From: Verrucomicrobiota bacterium
GTDB taxonomy: Bacteria; Verrucomicrobiota; Verrucomicrobiia; Chthoniobacterales; UBA10450
Direction: 5' to 3'
DNA: 26,433 nucleotides
Assembly: GCA_003219115.1 (NCBI GenBank)
Contig: QHPN01000086.1
Coordinates: 2,703 to 29,135, forward strand
Shown one piece after another: positions 6,711-15,900 of this stretch. The translations under genes and the position numbers were made by a program. The notes below the pieces were generated by a model. That model was given only the letters and a program-made list of their open reading frames with translations. It was not told where the DNA came from and ran no database searches. How positions within the stretch are numbered: the stretch's first letter is position 1; the number at the start of each line of letters is the position of its first letter.

Positions 6711-7406
6711 ATGGGTCAGAAAGTTAATCCGATTGGATTTCGATTGGGAGTGAACCGCGACTGGCGGTCGCGTTGGTATGCGTCTCCACAGGAGATGCCG
6801 GAATTTTTGCAGAGCGACATTCAGATTCGCGATTACGTGAAGAAAAAACTCCAGTTTGCTGCCGTTTCGAAAATCGTGATCGAACGGGCATGGAATTCGA
6901 TTCGCGTCACCATTTTCACGGCGCGTCCCGGGATTGTCATCGGACGCAAGGGTGCTGAGATCGAAAAGATGACCGAAGAGATTTCAAAAATGGCGCAGGG
7001 GAAACAGATCAAGATCGATATCCAGGAGATCAAGACTCCTGAGCTGGATGCGCAGCTGGTCGCGGAAAACGTGGCGTTGCAAATCGAGCGGCGTATCGCG
7101 TATCGGCGGGCGATGAAAAAAGCGGTGCAAACGGCGATGGATTTCGGCGCGCTCGGAATTCGTCTGCGCAGCTCGGGTCGATTGAACGGAGCGGAAATTT
7201 CGCGCTCCGAATGGTATCGCGAAGGTAAGGTGCCGCTGCATACCCTGCGCACAGGGATCGATTACGGATTTTCCGAAGCCAACACCGTTTACGGGAAGAT
7301 CGGAGTGAAATGTTGGATTTGTAAGAAGGAAGAAGTGGCTGAGGAAAAGCCGGCCCAGGCTCCGCCACCACCAATGCCGTCACAACCCCAGGCGGCTCAA
7401 CTCTAG
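6711..7406 (+). CDS. rpsC: 30S ribosomal protein S3
   Basis: mRNA-entry-tunnel protein of the 30S head, part of the helicase centre with S4 and S5. The 231 residues begin MGQKVNPIGFRLGV. A type II KH domain contains the GxxG loop region GIVIGRKGAEIEKM, and the C-terminal domain has GIRLRSSGRLNGAEISRSEW and RADIDYG-like RTGIDYGF. The Pro/Ala/Gln-rich tail (AQAPPPPMPSQPQ) is typical of a disordered end. A strong GGAGG precedes the start. Confidence 0.97.
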   Translation: MGQKVNPIGFRLGVNRDWRSRWYASPQEMPEFLQSDIQIRDYVKKKLQFAAVSKIVIERAWNSIRVTIFTARPGIVIGRKGAEIEKMTEEISKMAQGKQIKIDIQEIKTPELDAQLVAENVALQIERRIAYRRAMKKAVQTAMDFGALGIRLRSSGRLNGAEISRSEWYREGKVPLHTLRTGIDYGFSEANTVYGKIGVKCWICKKEEVAEEKPAQAPPPPMPSQPQAAQL

Positions 7407-7417
7407 GGAGGTTTGTT

Positions 7418-7840
7418 ATGCCATTGATGCCCAAACGCGTGAAGTATCGCAAGTCCCAGCGGGGAAGCCGCAAGGGAACGGCATCGCGCAACTTGCGAAT
7501 CGATTTCGGCGAGTTCGGTCTGCAAACGCTCGAACGTGCCTGGATCACGAACACCCAGATCGAAGCCGCACGTGTTGCGCTGACGCGCAATATGAAACGC
7601 AAAGGCAAACTCTGGATCCGCATTTTCCCTGACAAATCGGTCACGGCACGTCCGCCGGAAACACGGATGGGTAAAGGCAAAGGTCAGCCGGAATTTTGGG
7701 TGGCAACGGTCCGGCCGGGCAACATTTTGTTTGAGCTCGATGGCGTGCCGGAGTCGGTCGCGCGTGAGTCGTTGCGCCTCGCTGCCGATAAGCTGCCGGT
7801 GCGAACGAAGTTTTTGAGTCGTCATCATGTCGCTGCGTAA
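7418..7840 (+). CDS. rplP: 50S ribosomal protein L16
   Basis: 50S protein near the A site that organises tRNA accommodation. The 140 residues begin MPLMPKRVKYRKSQRG, the usual N-terminus, and carry FGLQTLERAWITNTQIEAAR, the basic loop TRNMKRKGKLWIRIFPDK and GKGQPEFWVATVRPGNILFE. Length is normal. GGAGG seven bases upstream is a good ribosome binding site. It lies in the conserved rpsC-rplP-rpmC-rpsQ order. Confidence 0.97.
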   Translation: MPLMPKRVKYRKSQRGSRKGTASRNLRIDFGEFGLQTLERAWITNTQIEAARVALTRNMKRKGKLWIRIFPDKSVTARPPETRMGKGKGQPEFWVATVRPGNILFELDGVPESVARESLRLAADKLPVRTKFLSRHHVAA

Positions 7841-7852
7841 TCGGAGACAACT

Positions 7853-8050
7853 ATGAAGATCAAAGAAATTGTTGAGATGAGCACGGACGAGCTTCTGACG
7901 AAGAAGCGCGATCTGCGCCAGGAAAGTCTGCATCTGCGTCTGCAACAACGGAGCGGACAGCTCGAGCAACCGAGCCGGCTGCGCTTGCTCCGGCGCGAGG
8001 TAGCCCGGATTGAGACGGTGCTATCGAAACGGGCGAAGGAGGCGAAGTAA
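7853..8050 (+). CDS. rpmC: 50S ribosomal protein L29
   Basis: Small helical-hairpin protein near the tunnel exit, beside L23. It has 65 residues, normal for the family: MKIKEIVEMSTDELLTKKRD forms the first helix and the second carries the arginine-rich RLRLLRREVARIETVLSKR. It sits in its standard place between rplP and rpsQ with short spacers on both sides (12 and 5 bases). Confidence 0.95.
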   Translation: MKIKEIVEMSTDELLTKKRDLRQESLHLRLQQRSGQLEQPSRLRLLRREVARIETVLSKRAKEAK

Positions 8051-8055
8051 TTTTT

Positions 8056-8382
8056 ATGGCCGAAGAACCATCAACTGCAGTGCCACCGCCCCTGCCTACG
8101 GACGCGCGAGCGTCTGCTACGCTGCCGCCCAAATCGCAACGCGGTTCGCGCAAGACGCGCGAGGGCGAAGTGATTTCGAGCTCGATGAACAAAACGATCG
8201 TTGTTCGCACCGTCACCCGCGTCCCGCATCCGAAGTTCGGCAAGATTGTGAAGCAGCAGAAGAAATTTTACGCGCACGACGAAGAGAACAAAGCGAAAAA
8301 CGGTGACACGGTTCGGATTATGGAAACGCGACCGCTCAGCAAGTTGAAGCGGTGGCGCCTGGTCGAAATCGTTCGCAAATAA
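8056..8382 (+). CDS. rpsQ: 30S ribosomal protein S17 with N-terminal extension
   Basis: Primary 16S rRNA binding protein with an OB fold. The conserved S17 body starts near residue 33 (RKTREGEVISSSMNKTIVV) and includes HPKFGKIVKQQKKFYAHDE, GDTVRIMETRPLSKLKRWRL and the C-terminal VEIVRK. Ahead of it are about 28-32 residues rich in Pro, Ala, Ser and Thr (EPSTAVPPPLPTDARASATL) that are absent from the ~85-residue standard form. An internal ATG at 8185 (MNKTIVV) would cut off the first beta strand, so the upstream start is preferred. Confidence 0.94.
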   Translation: MAEEPSTAVPPPLPTDARASATLPPKSQRGSRKTREGEVISSSMNKTIVVRTVTRVPHPKFGKIVKQQKKFYAHDEENKAKNGDTVRIMETRPLSKLKRWRLVEIVRK

Positions 8383-8386
8383 ATTT

Positions 8387-8752
8387 ATGGTCCAGATTCG
8401 TTCCCGACTCGATGTGGCTGATAACACCGGCGCCCGAATGGCGACGATGATCGGTGTGATCGGCAAGGCCACACTTTACGCGCGGATCGGGGATGTAATC
8501 ACCGCGAATGTGAAGGAAGCCAGCGCGACCGGGACGGTAAAGAAAGGCGAGGTCGTGCGTGCGGTTATCGTTCGCACCAAACAACCGGTGAAACGCGATG
8601 ACGGATCGCTGCTGCGATTCGATAACAACGCCATTGTCATTATCGACAAAGATTTGAATCCGCGCGGGACGCGCATTTTTGGGCCAGTCGCCCGCGAGCT
8701 AAGAGAAAAGAACTTCATGAAGATCGTTTCGCTCGCGCCGGAGGTGTTGTAA
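8387..8752 (+). CDS. rplN: 50S ribosomal protein L14
   Basis: Subunit-interface protein of the 50S. The 121-residue product begins MVQIRSRLDVADNTGARMAT and contains KKGEVVRAVIVRTKQPVKR, FDNNAIVIIDKDLNPRGTRI and FGPVARELREKNFMKIVSLA, all characteristic of L14, at normal length. The TAA stop shares its last A with the ATG of rplX (TAATG), which indicates coupled translation. Confidence 0.97.
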   Translation: MVQIRSRLDVADNTGARMATMIGVIGKATLYARIGDVITANVKEASATGTVKKGEVVRAVIVRTKQPVKRDDGSLLRFDNNAIVIIDKDLNPRGTRIFGPVARELREKNFMKIVSLAPEVL

Positions 8753-9048
8753 TGAACCGCACTAAGTTTCACGTTAAAAAAGGCGATAACGTTGAGGTAA
8801 TCTCGGGAAACTTCCGTGGTTCGAGCGGAAAGATCCTGCAGGTGTTACCAAAGAAGCAGCGGGTGCTGATTGAAGGTGTGCGTATTATTAAGAAGCACCT
8901 GCGGAAGTCGCAGGATAACCCGAGTGGCAAGATCGCAGAGCGGGAGGGGCCGATCCATATTTCGAATGTGCGATTGATCGAGAAAACGGAGAAGAAAGAA
9001 AAAACCGTGAAGGAGACGAAGGCGAAGAAAGAAAAGGCGAAGGCTTAG
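8752..9048 (+). CDS. rplX: 50S ribosomal protein L24
   Basis: Assembly-initiator protein of the 50S with a KOW motif. Residues 6-32 (VKKGDNVEVISGNFRGSSGK) are the KOW strand-loop, followed by GVRIIKKHLRKSQDNPSGKI and EGPIHISNVRLI. The 98 residues end in a lysine-rich tail (KKEKTVKETKAKKEKAKA), so the body is slightly shorter than the 103-residue Escherichia coli form with the zone after the core replaced by basic residues. The start overlaps the rplN stop by one base. Confidence 0.95.
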   Translation: MNRTKFHVKKGDNVEVISGNFRGSSGKILQVLPKKQRVLIEGVRIIKKHLRKSQDNPSGKIAEREGPIHISNVRLIEKTEKKEKTVKETKAKKEKAKA

Positions 9049-9075
9049 CTTCGATTTGTTTCGCGAAGATAGGAA

Positions 9076-9648
9076 ATGGAAAACGAATTTTACAAGGACT
9101 ACAAGGAACGGGTGATACCGGCGCTGCAAGGGCAGCACGGTTATAAAAATATTCACCAGGTGCCGAAGGTGGACAAAGTGGTGATCAATACCTCGGTCGG
9201 CTCGCAGGCGGATGTGAAGCAGGCCCTGGATGATGCCAAGATGGAACTGGCGCTCATCACCGGTCAGCACGCGGCCGAGACCCGGTCGAAGAAGAGCATT
9301 TCGAATTTCAAGTTGCGCAAGGACCAGGCGATTGGCGCCAAGGTCACATTGCGCGGCGAACGGATGTATGAATTTCTGGAGCGTCTGATCAAAGCGGCGT
9401 TGCCACGCATTCGCGATTTTCGTGGGGTTTCGCCGCGCGGGTTCGATGGCCACGGCAATTACACTTTGGGCGTGTCCGACCAGTCGATTTTTCCCGAGGT
9501 CGAGCTCGATAAAATCAAGCGCAACATCGGTTTTGATGTTACTATCGTGACCACTGCTCGCACGAACGCGGAAGCCAAATCGCTGCTCAGCGAAATGGGG
9601 ATGCCGTTCAGCGACCGCGCCAGAAGGTCGGCCGCGCAAGCTGCTTAA
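9076..9648 (+). CDS. rplE: 50S ribosomal protein L5
   Basis: 5S rRNA binding protein of the central protuberance. The 190 residues include the family segments KVDKVVINTSVG, ITGQHAAETRSKKSISNFKL, GAKVTLRGERMYEFLERL and DFRGVSPRGFDGHGNYTLGV. The length is close to the usual 179, with a short Ala/Arg-rich C-terminal addition. The gene that normally follows, rpsN (S14), is absent: only seven bases separate the stop from rpsH. Confidence 0.97.
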   Translation: MENEFYKDYKERVIPALQGQHGYKNIHQVPKVDKVVINTSVGSQADVKQALDDAKMELALITGQHAAETRSKKSISNFKLRKDQAIGAKVTLRGERMYEFLERLIKAALPRIRDFRGVSPRGFDGHGNYTLGVSDQSIFPEVELDKIKRNIGFDVTIVTTARTNAEAKSLLSEMGMPFSDRARRSAAQAA

Positions 9649-9655
9649 TTACTAG

Positions 9656-10054
9656 ATGAGTACCGTTACCGATCCGATTGCAGATTTGCTGGCTCGCGTG
9701 CGCAATGGCGCGCAGGCTCAGAAGCCGGAATTGTTTGTGCCGTACTCAAAGATCAAGGCGGAGATCGCAAGGATTTTGAAAGAAGAAGGCTATATCACCG
9801 ATTATGAACTAGATCGGACGGCAGCCCATCCCCGGATCAAGATTACGAATAAACTGGTCAATCGGTCGTGTGCGGTTACGGGATTAAAACGGGTGAGCCG
9901 GCCCGGTCTGCGCCGATACGTCGGTGCGGACGAAATTCCGCGCGTTCTGGGTGGAATGGGAATTACGATTCTCTCAACGTCGCGCGGCGTGTTATCGGGC
10001 CGGGAAGCGAAAAAACAAAACGTCGGTGGGGAATTGCTGGCCTACGTTTGGTGA
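9656..10054 (+). CDS. rpsH: 30S ribosomal protein S8
   Basis: Central-domain 16S rRNA binding protein; in Escherichia coli it represses the spc operon. The 132 residues begin MSTVTDPIADLLARVRNGAQ, and the C-terminal RNA-binding region reads SRPGLRRYVGADEIPRVLGG followed by ILSTSRGVLSGREAKKQNVGGELLAYVW, which is diagnostic for S8. The length is normal. It directly follows rplE because rpsN is missing. Confidence 0.97.
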   Translation: MSTVTDPIADLLARVRNGAQAQKPELFVPYSKIKAEIARILKEEGYITDYELDRTAAHPRIKITNKLVNRSCAVTGLKRVSRPGLRRYVGADEIPRVLGGMGITILSTSRGVLSGREAKKQNVGGELLAYVW

Positions 10055-10084
10055 CGTTTTAATTATTTAACGAATTACGAACTC

Positions 10085-10624
10085 ATGTCGCGAATTGGAA
10101 ACAAAACCATAGCCCTGCCGGAGAAGGTGAAGGTGAACGTCGGTAACGATGGCGCGGTCGCGGTCGAAGGCCCGAAGGGCAAACTGAATTGGAAGTTGCC
10201 GCGCGAGATTTCGGCGAAGGTGGAAAACAATCACGTTTCGCTGGCGCGGGGGGCGGAAACGCGAAGTGTAAAAGCGTTGCACGGGCTTTCGCGCGCTCTG
10301 ATCAACAACATGGTGCGCGGGGTGAGTGAAGGCTTTACCAAGGATTTGGAAATTGAAGGCGTCGGATTCAAAGCAGCGGTGCAGGGCCAAAAGCTGAATC
10401 TATCGCTCGGATTCTCGCACCCGATTCTGTTTCCCATCCCGAAAGACATCAAAATCACGGTGACCGAGAATACCAAGCTAACGATTAGTGGGGTCGACAA
10501 GAAACTGGTCGGTCAGGTCGCGGCCGATATTCGCAGATATTATCCGCCGGAGCCGTACAAGGGCAAAGGCGTGCGATACGCGGGCGAGCAGATTCGCCGC
10601 AAGGAAGGCAAGACGGTGCAGTAA
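10085..10624 (+). CDS. rplF: 50S ribosomal protein L6
   Basis: 50S protein beneath the L7/L12 stalk, two tandem similar domains. The 179 residues begin MSRIGNKTIALPEKVKVNV and end with the L6 signature PPEPYKGKGVRYAGEQIRRKEGK. The 30-base spacer before it is AT rich and includes TTTAATTATTTAACGAATTACG, related to the TTAAC words found before rplV and rpsM. rplR starts two bases after the stop. Confidence 0.97.
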   Translation: MSRIGNKTIALPEKVKVNVGNDGAVAVEGPKGKLNWKLPREISAKVENNHVSLARGAETRSVKALHGLSRALINNMVRGVSEGFTKDLEIEGVGFKAAVQGQKLNLSLGFSHPILFPIPKDIKITVTENTKLTISGVDKKLVGQVAADIRRYYPPEPYKGKGVRYAGEQIRRKEGKTVQ

Positions 10625-10625
10625 G

Positions 10626-10985
10626 ATGGCGACGAATCGGAAAGCGGCGCGGCAGCGCATTCATACTCGTATTCGGAAGAAAATGAGCGGAACCGCAGAA
10701 CGGCCGCGTCTCGCCGTCCATTTTTCTGGGCGCCATGTTTACGCGCAGGTGATCGATGACGACGCCGGTAAAACCGTGGTGGCGGTTTCGACGTTGCAAG
10801 AAGACTTGGCTGGCAAAAAAGCGGCCGCGAACCGGGAATCGGCACAACGTGTTGGCAAGGCAATTGCGCAGAAGTTGCTGGAAAAGAAAGTGGAGAACGT
10901 GGTCTTTGATCGCGGTGGTTACATATTCCACGGCAAGGTGAAAGCCCTCGCAGATGCCGCGCGCGAAGGCGGATTGAAGTTTTAA
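10626..10985 (+). CDS. rplR: 50S ribosomal protein L18
   Basis: 5S rRNA binding protein. The ATG at 10626 gives 119 residues, the family length, starting MATNRKAARQRIHTRIRKKM. The core motifs are RPRLAVHFSGRHVYAQVIDD and the C-terminal VVFDRGGYIFHGKVKALADAAREGGL. The open frame extends upstream into rplF, but those residues do not match L18, so the start two bases past the rplF stop is chosen. Confidence 0.96.
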   Translation: MATNRKAARQRIHTRIRKKMSGTAERPRLAVHFSGRHVYAQVIDDDAGKTVVAVSTLQEDLAGKKAAANRESAQRVGKAIAQKLLEKKVENVVFDRGGYIFHGKVKALADAAREGGLKF

Positions 10986-10986
10986 A

Positions 10987-11547
10987 ATGGCTTCACCGAA
11001 TCCAGGAAGACGATTCGATCGCAGCACTGACAAAACGCCTGCTGCAAGAGGCGATACCACTGAAAAAGTGGTTTTCATCAACCGCTGCGCCAAGGTGGTG
11101 AAAGGCGGACGCCGTTTCAGCTTCAGTGCGTTGATCGTGGCAGGCGATCACGATGGAAAAGTTGGTGTCGGTTTCGGCAAAGCAAACGAAGTGGCAGAAG
11201 CGATTCGCAAGGCTTCCGAAGCCGCGCGCAAATCGATGGAAAAAGTCTCGCTGCACGAGAACACCATTCCGCATGAGACAATCGGAGAATTCGGTGGCGG
11301 CCGGGTTTTGTTGCGGCCGGCCTCGCCGGGAACCGGCGTCATCGCGGGCGGCGGTGTGCGCGCGGTCGTCGAAGCGGCGGGGATTCGCGACGTCCTGGCC
11401 AAATCGCTCGGCTCAAGCAATCACGCCAACGTGGTTAAAGCGACCATTCAAGCGCTGCGAAATTTGCGCCGTCGCGATGAAATTTTGAAAGTGCGCGGGA
11501 TTCGCCCGCGTGTGAGCGCGCCAGCTGATGGAGGGCAGGCGTCGTGA
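10987..11547 (+). CDS. rpsE: 30S ribosomal protein S5
   Basis: 30S body protein at the mRNA entry channel and a fidelity determinant. The N-terminal double-stranded RNA binding domain is present (EKVVFINRCAKVVKGGRRFS, VGFGKANEVAEAIRKASEAA), followed by the second domain (RPASPGTGVIAGGGVRAVVE, KSLGSSNHANVVKATIQAL). The length of 186 is normal. rpmD (L30), which usually follows, is missing; instead the rplO GTG start overlaps the rpsE stop (GTGA). Confidence 0.97.
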   Translation: MASPNPGRRFDRSTDKTPAARGDTTEKVVFINRCAKVVKGGRRFSFSALIVAGDHDGKVGVGFGKANEVAEAIRKASEAARKSMEKVSLHENTIPHETIGEFGGGRVLLRPASPGTGVIAGGGVRAVVEAAGIRDVLAKSLGSSNHANVVKATIQALRNLRRRDEILKVRGIRPRVSAPADGGQAS

Positions 11548-12107
11548 AAGCGGAAACGAAAGAAAAACCGGCGGGGTTGCGGCTGCATAATTTGCGGCCA
11601 CGTCCTGGTGCGCGTCATCCGGTGAAGCGGCTCGGCTGCGGCGAAAGCTCGGGCCACGGCAAAACCAGTGGCAAAGGACACAAAGGACAGAAGGCTCGCT
11701 CAGGGGGAAGTCTTCGTCTCGGATTCGAAGGTGGACAGATGCCGTTGATCCGGCGACTGCCGAAACGTGGATTCAACAACGCGGCTTTTCACAAGCGTTA
11801 CGCGATTGTGAACTTGTCGGACTTGAAGGATTTCAAAAGCGGATCAGTCGTGAACGAGGAATCGTTACGTGCGGCAAATCTGGTGCGTGGAAATTATGAT
11901 GGCATCAAGATTCTCGGCGGCGGTGAACTAAAACATGGGCTGACAATTGAAGCGGAAAAGGTCAGCGCATCGGCGCGCGAGAAAGTTGAGAAAGCCGGCG
12001 GGAGCATCGCGGAAGCGAAAAGGCCGAGCACTGGCGGAGCTCATCGGCAGGATGTTGATGCCACGGTTGCCACGAAGCCGAAGAGAACAAAGCCCGGCAA
12101 GAAGTAG
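11544..12107 (+). CDS. rplO: 50S ribosomal protein L15 with C-terminal extension
   Basis: Late-assembly 50S protein. The N-terminal half is classical L15: LHNLRPRPGARHPVKRLGCG, SGHGKTSGKGHKGQKARSGG, and FEGGQMPLIRRLPKRGFNN. The C-terminal domain with ILGGGELKHGLTIEAEKVSASA follows. About 35-40 extra residues, rich in Lys, Thr and Pro, extend beyond the usual 145. It starts at GTG inside the rpsE stop, with GGAGGGCAGGC upstream as ribosome binding site. Confidence 0.95.
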   Translation: MKAETKEKPAGLRLHNLRPRPGARHPVKRLGCGESSGHGKTSGKGHKGQKARSGGSLRLGFEGGQMPLIRRLPKRGFNNAAFHKRYAIVNLSDLKDFKSGSVVNEESLRAANLVRGNYDGIKILGGGELKHGLTIEAEKVSASAREKVEKAGGSIAEAKRPSTGGAHRQDVDATVATKPKRTKPGKK

Positions 12108-12123
12108 CCGGCGGGTTTAGGAA

Positions 12124-13641
<1,518 letters not shown>

Positions 13642-14292
13642 GTGAAGAAACGGCTTGTTCTCCTCGGCGCGCCCGGTTCTGGGAAAGGCACCCAGGCTGA
13701 ACTGATCACGCGGCAATTTGGAATTCCGGTCACATCGCCGGGCGCGATCCTGCGTCGGGAGAAAGACCTTGGCACGCCCCTGGGGATCGAAACTTCCGAG
13801 ACCATTCAGCGAGGCGGCCTCGTCCCGGATGCGACAATTGTGAAACTGATCGAAGACTGGCTGCGCTTGCACGGTGCGCACGGTTTTGTCTTTGATGGAT
13901 TCCCGCGCACGGCTCCGCAGGCCGAAAGCCTGGCGGCGATTCTCACTCGCCATCACACGCCACTTGATCTCGCGATCTGGCTTGAAGTTTCCGAGGAAAC
14001 GGTCCGCGAGCGTATTTCGGGACGACTGCAGTGCCGCAGTTGCGGTTTTGTTACGAGTGTGGCAGCGGGGAATTTTTCCGAGCGCGCAGTCTGTCCGTAT
14101 TGTGAAGGACCGCTGGTGCGGCGAAACGATGACGATCTTGAAGTTCTGCAGAATCGCTTGAAGGAATATCACGCCAAAACCGAACCACTGGCTTCGTATT
14201 ACCAAAAGGTAAGTGTGTTACATCGCATCGATGGCAATCGCGATCGCGAGGCGGTTTTCAGCGATATTTCGCGTTTGATTGAGGCGAAATGA
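13642..14292 (+). CDS. adk: Adenylate kinase, zinc-type lid
   Basis: Interconverts ATP plus AMP and two ADP in the cytosol. The GTG start directly abuts the secY stop. The P-loop GAPGSGKGT is at residues 9-17, and DGFPRT at 85-90 is the usual NMP-site motif. The lid carries the zinc-binding set C131, C134, C151 and C154. At 216 residues the size is standard for a long-form kinase. One oddity is that the AMP-site segment, normally STGD, reads SPGA (residues 32-35), so the usual Thr and Asp are Pro and Ala. The stop overlaps the map start by four bases. Confidence 0.95.
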   Translation: MKKRLVLLGAPGSGKGTQAELITRQFGIPVTSPGAILRREKDLGTPLGIETSETIQRGGLVPDATIVKLIEDWLRLHGAHGFVFDGFPRTAPQAESLAAILTRHHTPLDLAIWLEVSEETVRERISGRLQCRSCGFVTSVAAGNFSERAVCPYCEGPLVRRNDDDLEVLQNRLKEYHAKTEPLASYYQKVSVLHRIDGNRDREAVFSDISRLIEAK

Positions 14293-15065
14293 TTCCGATC
14301 AAGAATCCGAAGGAAGCGGAAAAGATGCGGCAGGCGTGTCGCGTTGCCAGCGAGATCCTGGATCGCGTCGTCGCAATCATTCGCCCGGGGATTATGACGA
14401 AAGAAGTGGACGAAACTGCCGCCGAGATGATGCAAGAGGCGGGCGTGAAAAGCGCATTTCTTGGCTATCGGATCGGACATCGCGTTTATCCGGGGAACAT
14501 CTGCATTTCGTTAAACGACGAAGTCATTCATGGCATTGCCAGCCAGCGCCGGATTCAGTATGGCGATATTGTGAAACTCGATATCGGAGTGATCCGCGAA
14601 GGCTGGATCGGCGATACCGCCACGACGGTGCCGGTCGGCATTATCGACGAACAGACGGAACGTTTGCTGCGCGTGACGGAGCGGGCGCTGGAGCGCGCCA
14701 TTGGCGTGGCTTATCACGGCCGGCGGCTGGGCGACCTCAGCGCGGAGATCGAAGACGAAGCAACGCGTAACCAACTCAATGTCGTACGTGAGTTTGTCGG
14801 CCATGGGGTTGGACGAAAACTGCACGAGGAACCCCAGATCCCAAATTATGGAAAACGTGGCAGCGGGCCGCGGCTGAAGGCCGGAATGACGCTCGCGATC
14901 GAGCCGATGATTAATTTGGGAACTGCCGCCGTCAGATTGCTCGATGACGGCTGGACCGCCTGCACCGCTGATGGAATGCCGTCGGCCCATTACGAGCACA
15001 CGGTGTTAATTACCAATGAGGAGCCGGAGATACTGACATGGCGCGGAACGACGCAATTGAAGTAG
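14289..15065 (+). CDS. map: Methionine aminopeptidase, type I
   Basis: Removes the initiator methionine from nascent proteins. The 258 residues keep the full metal-binding set: D98 (KLDIG), D109 (GDTAT), H172 (GHGVGRKLHEEPQIPN), E205 (AIEPMI) and E236 (YEHTVL). H81 corresponds to the catalytic histidine in VIHGI. There is no N-terminal zinc finger, so this is the short type Ia form. The 3' end overlaps infA by 28 bases, a tight coupling within the secY-adk-map-infA block. Confidence 0.96.
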   Translation: MIPIKNPKEAEKMRQACRVASEILDRVVAIIRPGIMTKEVDETAAEMMQEAGVKSAFLGYRIGHRVYPGNICISLNDEVIHGIASQRRIQYGDIVKLDIGVIREGWIGDTATTVPVGIIDEQTERLLRVTERALERAIGVAYHGRRLGDLSAEIEDEATRNQLNVVREFVGHGVGRKLHEEPQIPNYGKRGSGPRLKAGMTLAIEPMINLGTAAVRLLDDGWTACTADGMPSAHYEHTVLITNEEPEILTWRGTTQLK

Positions 15066-15256
15066 AAGGCAAGGTAGTCGAGCTCCTCCCGAACACGATG
15101 TTTCGGGTGGAACTCCCTAACGGCCACCGGGTTCTGGCCCATATTTCGGGGAAAATGCGGCTCCACTTCATTCGCATCTTGCCAGGAGACAAAGTTGTGC
15201 TAGAGATTTCGCCCTACGATTTGTCGAAGGGGCGGATTACGTTTCGCCGGAAATAA
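15038..15256 (+). CDS. infA: Translation initiation factor IF-1
   Basis: A-site-binding initiation factor with a single OB fold. The 72 residues match the family: MARNDAIEVEGKVVELLPNT, FRVELPNGHRVLAHISGKMR and YDLSKGRITFRRK. The ribosome binding site GGAG lies within map. It ends a few bases before a small hairpin and rpmJ, in the canonical infA-rpmJ-rpsM-rpsK-rpsD order. Confidence 0.97.
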   Translation: MARNDAIEVEGKVVELLPNTMFRVELPNGHRVLAHISGKMRLHFIRILPGDKVVLEISPYDLSKGRITFRRK

Positions 15257-15259
15257 ACG

Positions 15260-15277
15260 CGCGGATACTTTTCCGCG
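15260..15277 (+). other. Small hairpin between infA and rpmJ
   Basis: CGCGGA (15260-15265) pairs with TCCGCG (15272-15277) around TACTTT. It has no downstream T-run, so it is probably not a terminator; it might slow RNA decay or be chance. Confidence 0.35.
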
Positions 15278-15296
15278 GTTCTCGTCTCGTGGAAAA

Positions 15297-15410
15297 ATGA
15301 AAGTACGACCATCGGTAAAAAGACTTTGTGAATCTTGCAAGATTGTAAAGCGCAAGAACGTGGTGCGCGTCATCTGCAAGAACCCGCGGCACAAGCAGCG
15401 GCAGGGATGA
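15297..15410 (+). CDS. rpmJ: 50S ribosomal protein L36
   Basis: The smallest 50S protein, with a zinc ribbon. The 37 residues read MKVRPSVKRLCESCKIVKRK and end ICKNPRHKQRQG. Cysteines 11, 14 and 27 with His 32 form the zinc site, so this is the zinc-containing (C+) form. The ATG is preceded by GGAAAA. Length and motif match the family exactly. Confidence 0.97.
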   Translation: MKVRPSVKRLCESCKIVKRKNVVRVICKNPRHKQRQG

Positions 15411-15504
15411 AAGGGTGAGAAATGATTGGTGAGAGGCGAGAAGTGGGAAGATTTAACAATTTAACGAGTGCCTTTGTAACCATCTAACTTTTGTAACGAA
15501 TATT
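15411..15504 (+). other. rpmJ-rpsM spacer with TTAAC-type words
   Basis: This 94-base gap is AT rich and contains repeated words of the form TTTAAC or GTAAC: ATTTAACAATTTAACGAG (about 15451-15468), then TTGTAACC, TCTAAC and TTGTAACG up to about 15499. The words resemble those before rplV and rplF. No gene or clear terminator is visible. Confidence 0.5.
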
Positions 15505-15900
15505 ATGCCTCGATTATTGGGAGTTGAAATACCTGCGGAGAAACGCATCGAAGCGTCGCTCACTTATATTTACGGGATTGGGCCGGCGATCGCGAAGCGC
15601 ATTCTCGATCAGACGAATATTGATCCGAATCTGCGCGCGAAAAGCCTGACGCCGCAGCAATTGAACGAGATCATTCATTCGATCACGAGCAACAAGATCC
15701 CGATTGAAGGCGATCTGCGCCGTGAAACACAAGGTAACCTCAAGCGTTTGCAGGCGATCAATTGTTATCGCGGAATCCGGCATCGCCGTGGCTTGCCTGT
15801 TCGGGGCCAGCGCACCAGCACAAACGCGCGCACCCGCAAAGGTCCACGCAAGACCGTTGGAGTCATCCGTAACAAAGACGCGAAAGCAGGTAAAGTTTAA
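15505..15900 (+). CDS. rpsM: 30S ribosomal protein S13
   Basis: 30S head protein bridging to the 50S and P-site tRNA. The 131 residues include the helix-two-turn-helix region (RIEASLTYIYGIGPAIAKRI) and the C-terminal tRNA-contacting tail (RGIRHRRGLPVRGQRTSTNA, then RTRKGPRKTVG). The length is slightly above the usual 118-124. The TAA stop shares a base with the rpsK ATG (TAATG). Confidence 0.97.
   Translation: MPRLLGVEIPAEKRIEASLTYIYGIGPAIAKRILDQTNIDPNLRAKSLTPQQLNEIIHSITSNKIPIEGDLRRETQGNLKRLQAINCYRGIRHRRGLPVRGQRTSTNARTRKGPRKTVGVIRNKDAKAGKV

Noticed and set aside
6581..6727. A 48-codon open frame in the rplV-rpsC spacer
   Set aside because: It is built from a dispersed intergenic phrase, runs into the start of rpsC out of frame, and shows no family pattern.
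8845..9639. A 264-codon minus-strand open frame opposite rplX and rplE
   Set aside because: It is a shadow of two certain ribosomal protein genes, and it crosses their spacer only by chance.
14305..14770. An overlapping plus-strand open frame in map
   Set aside because: Arg/Asp/His-rich alternative frame of a certain gene, with no motif.
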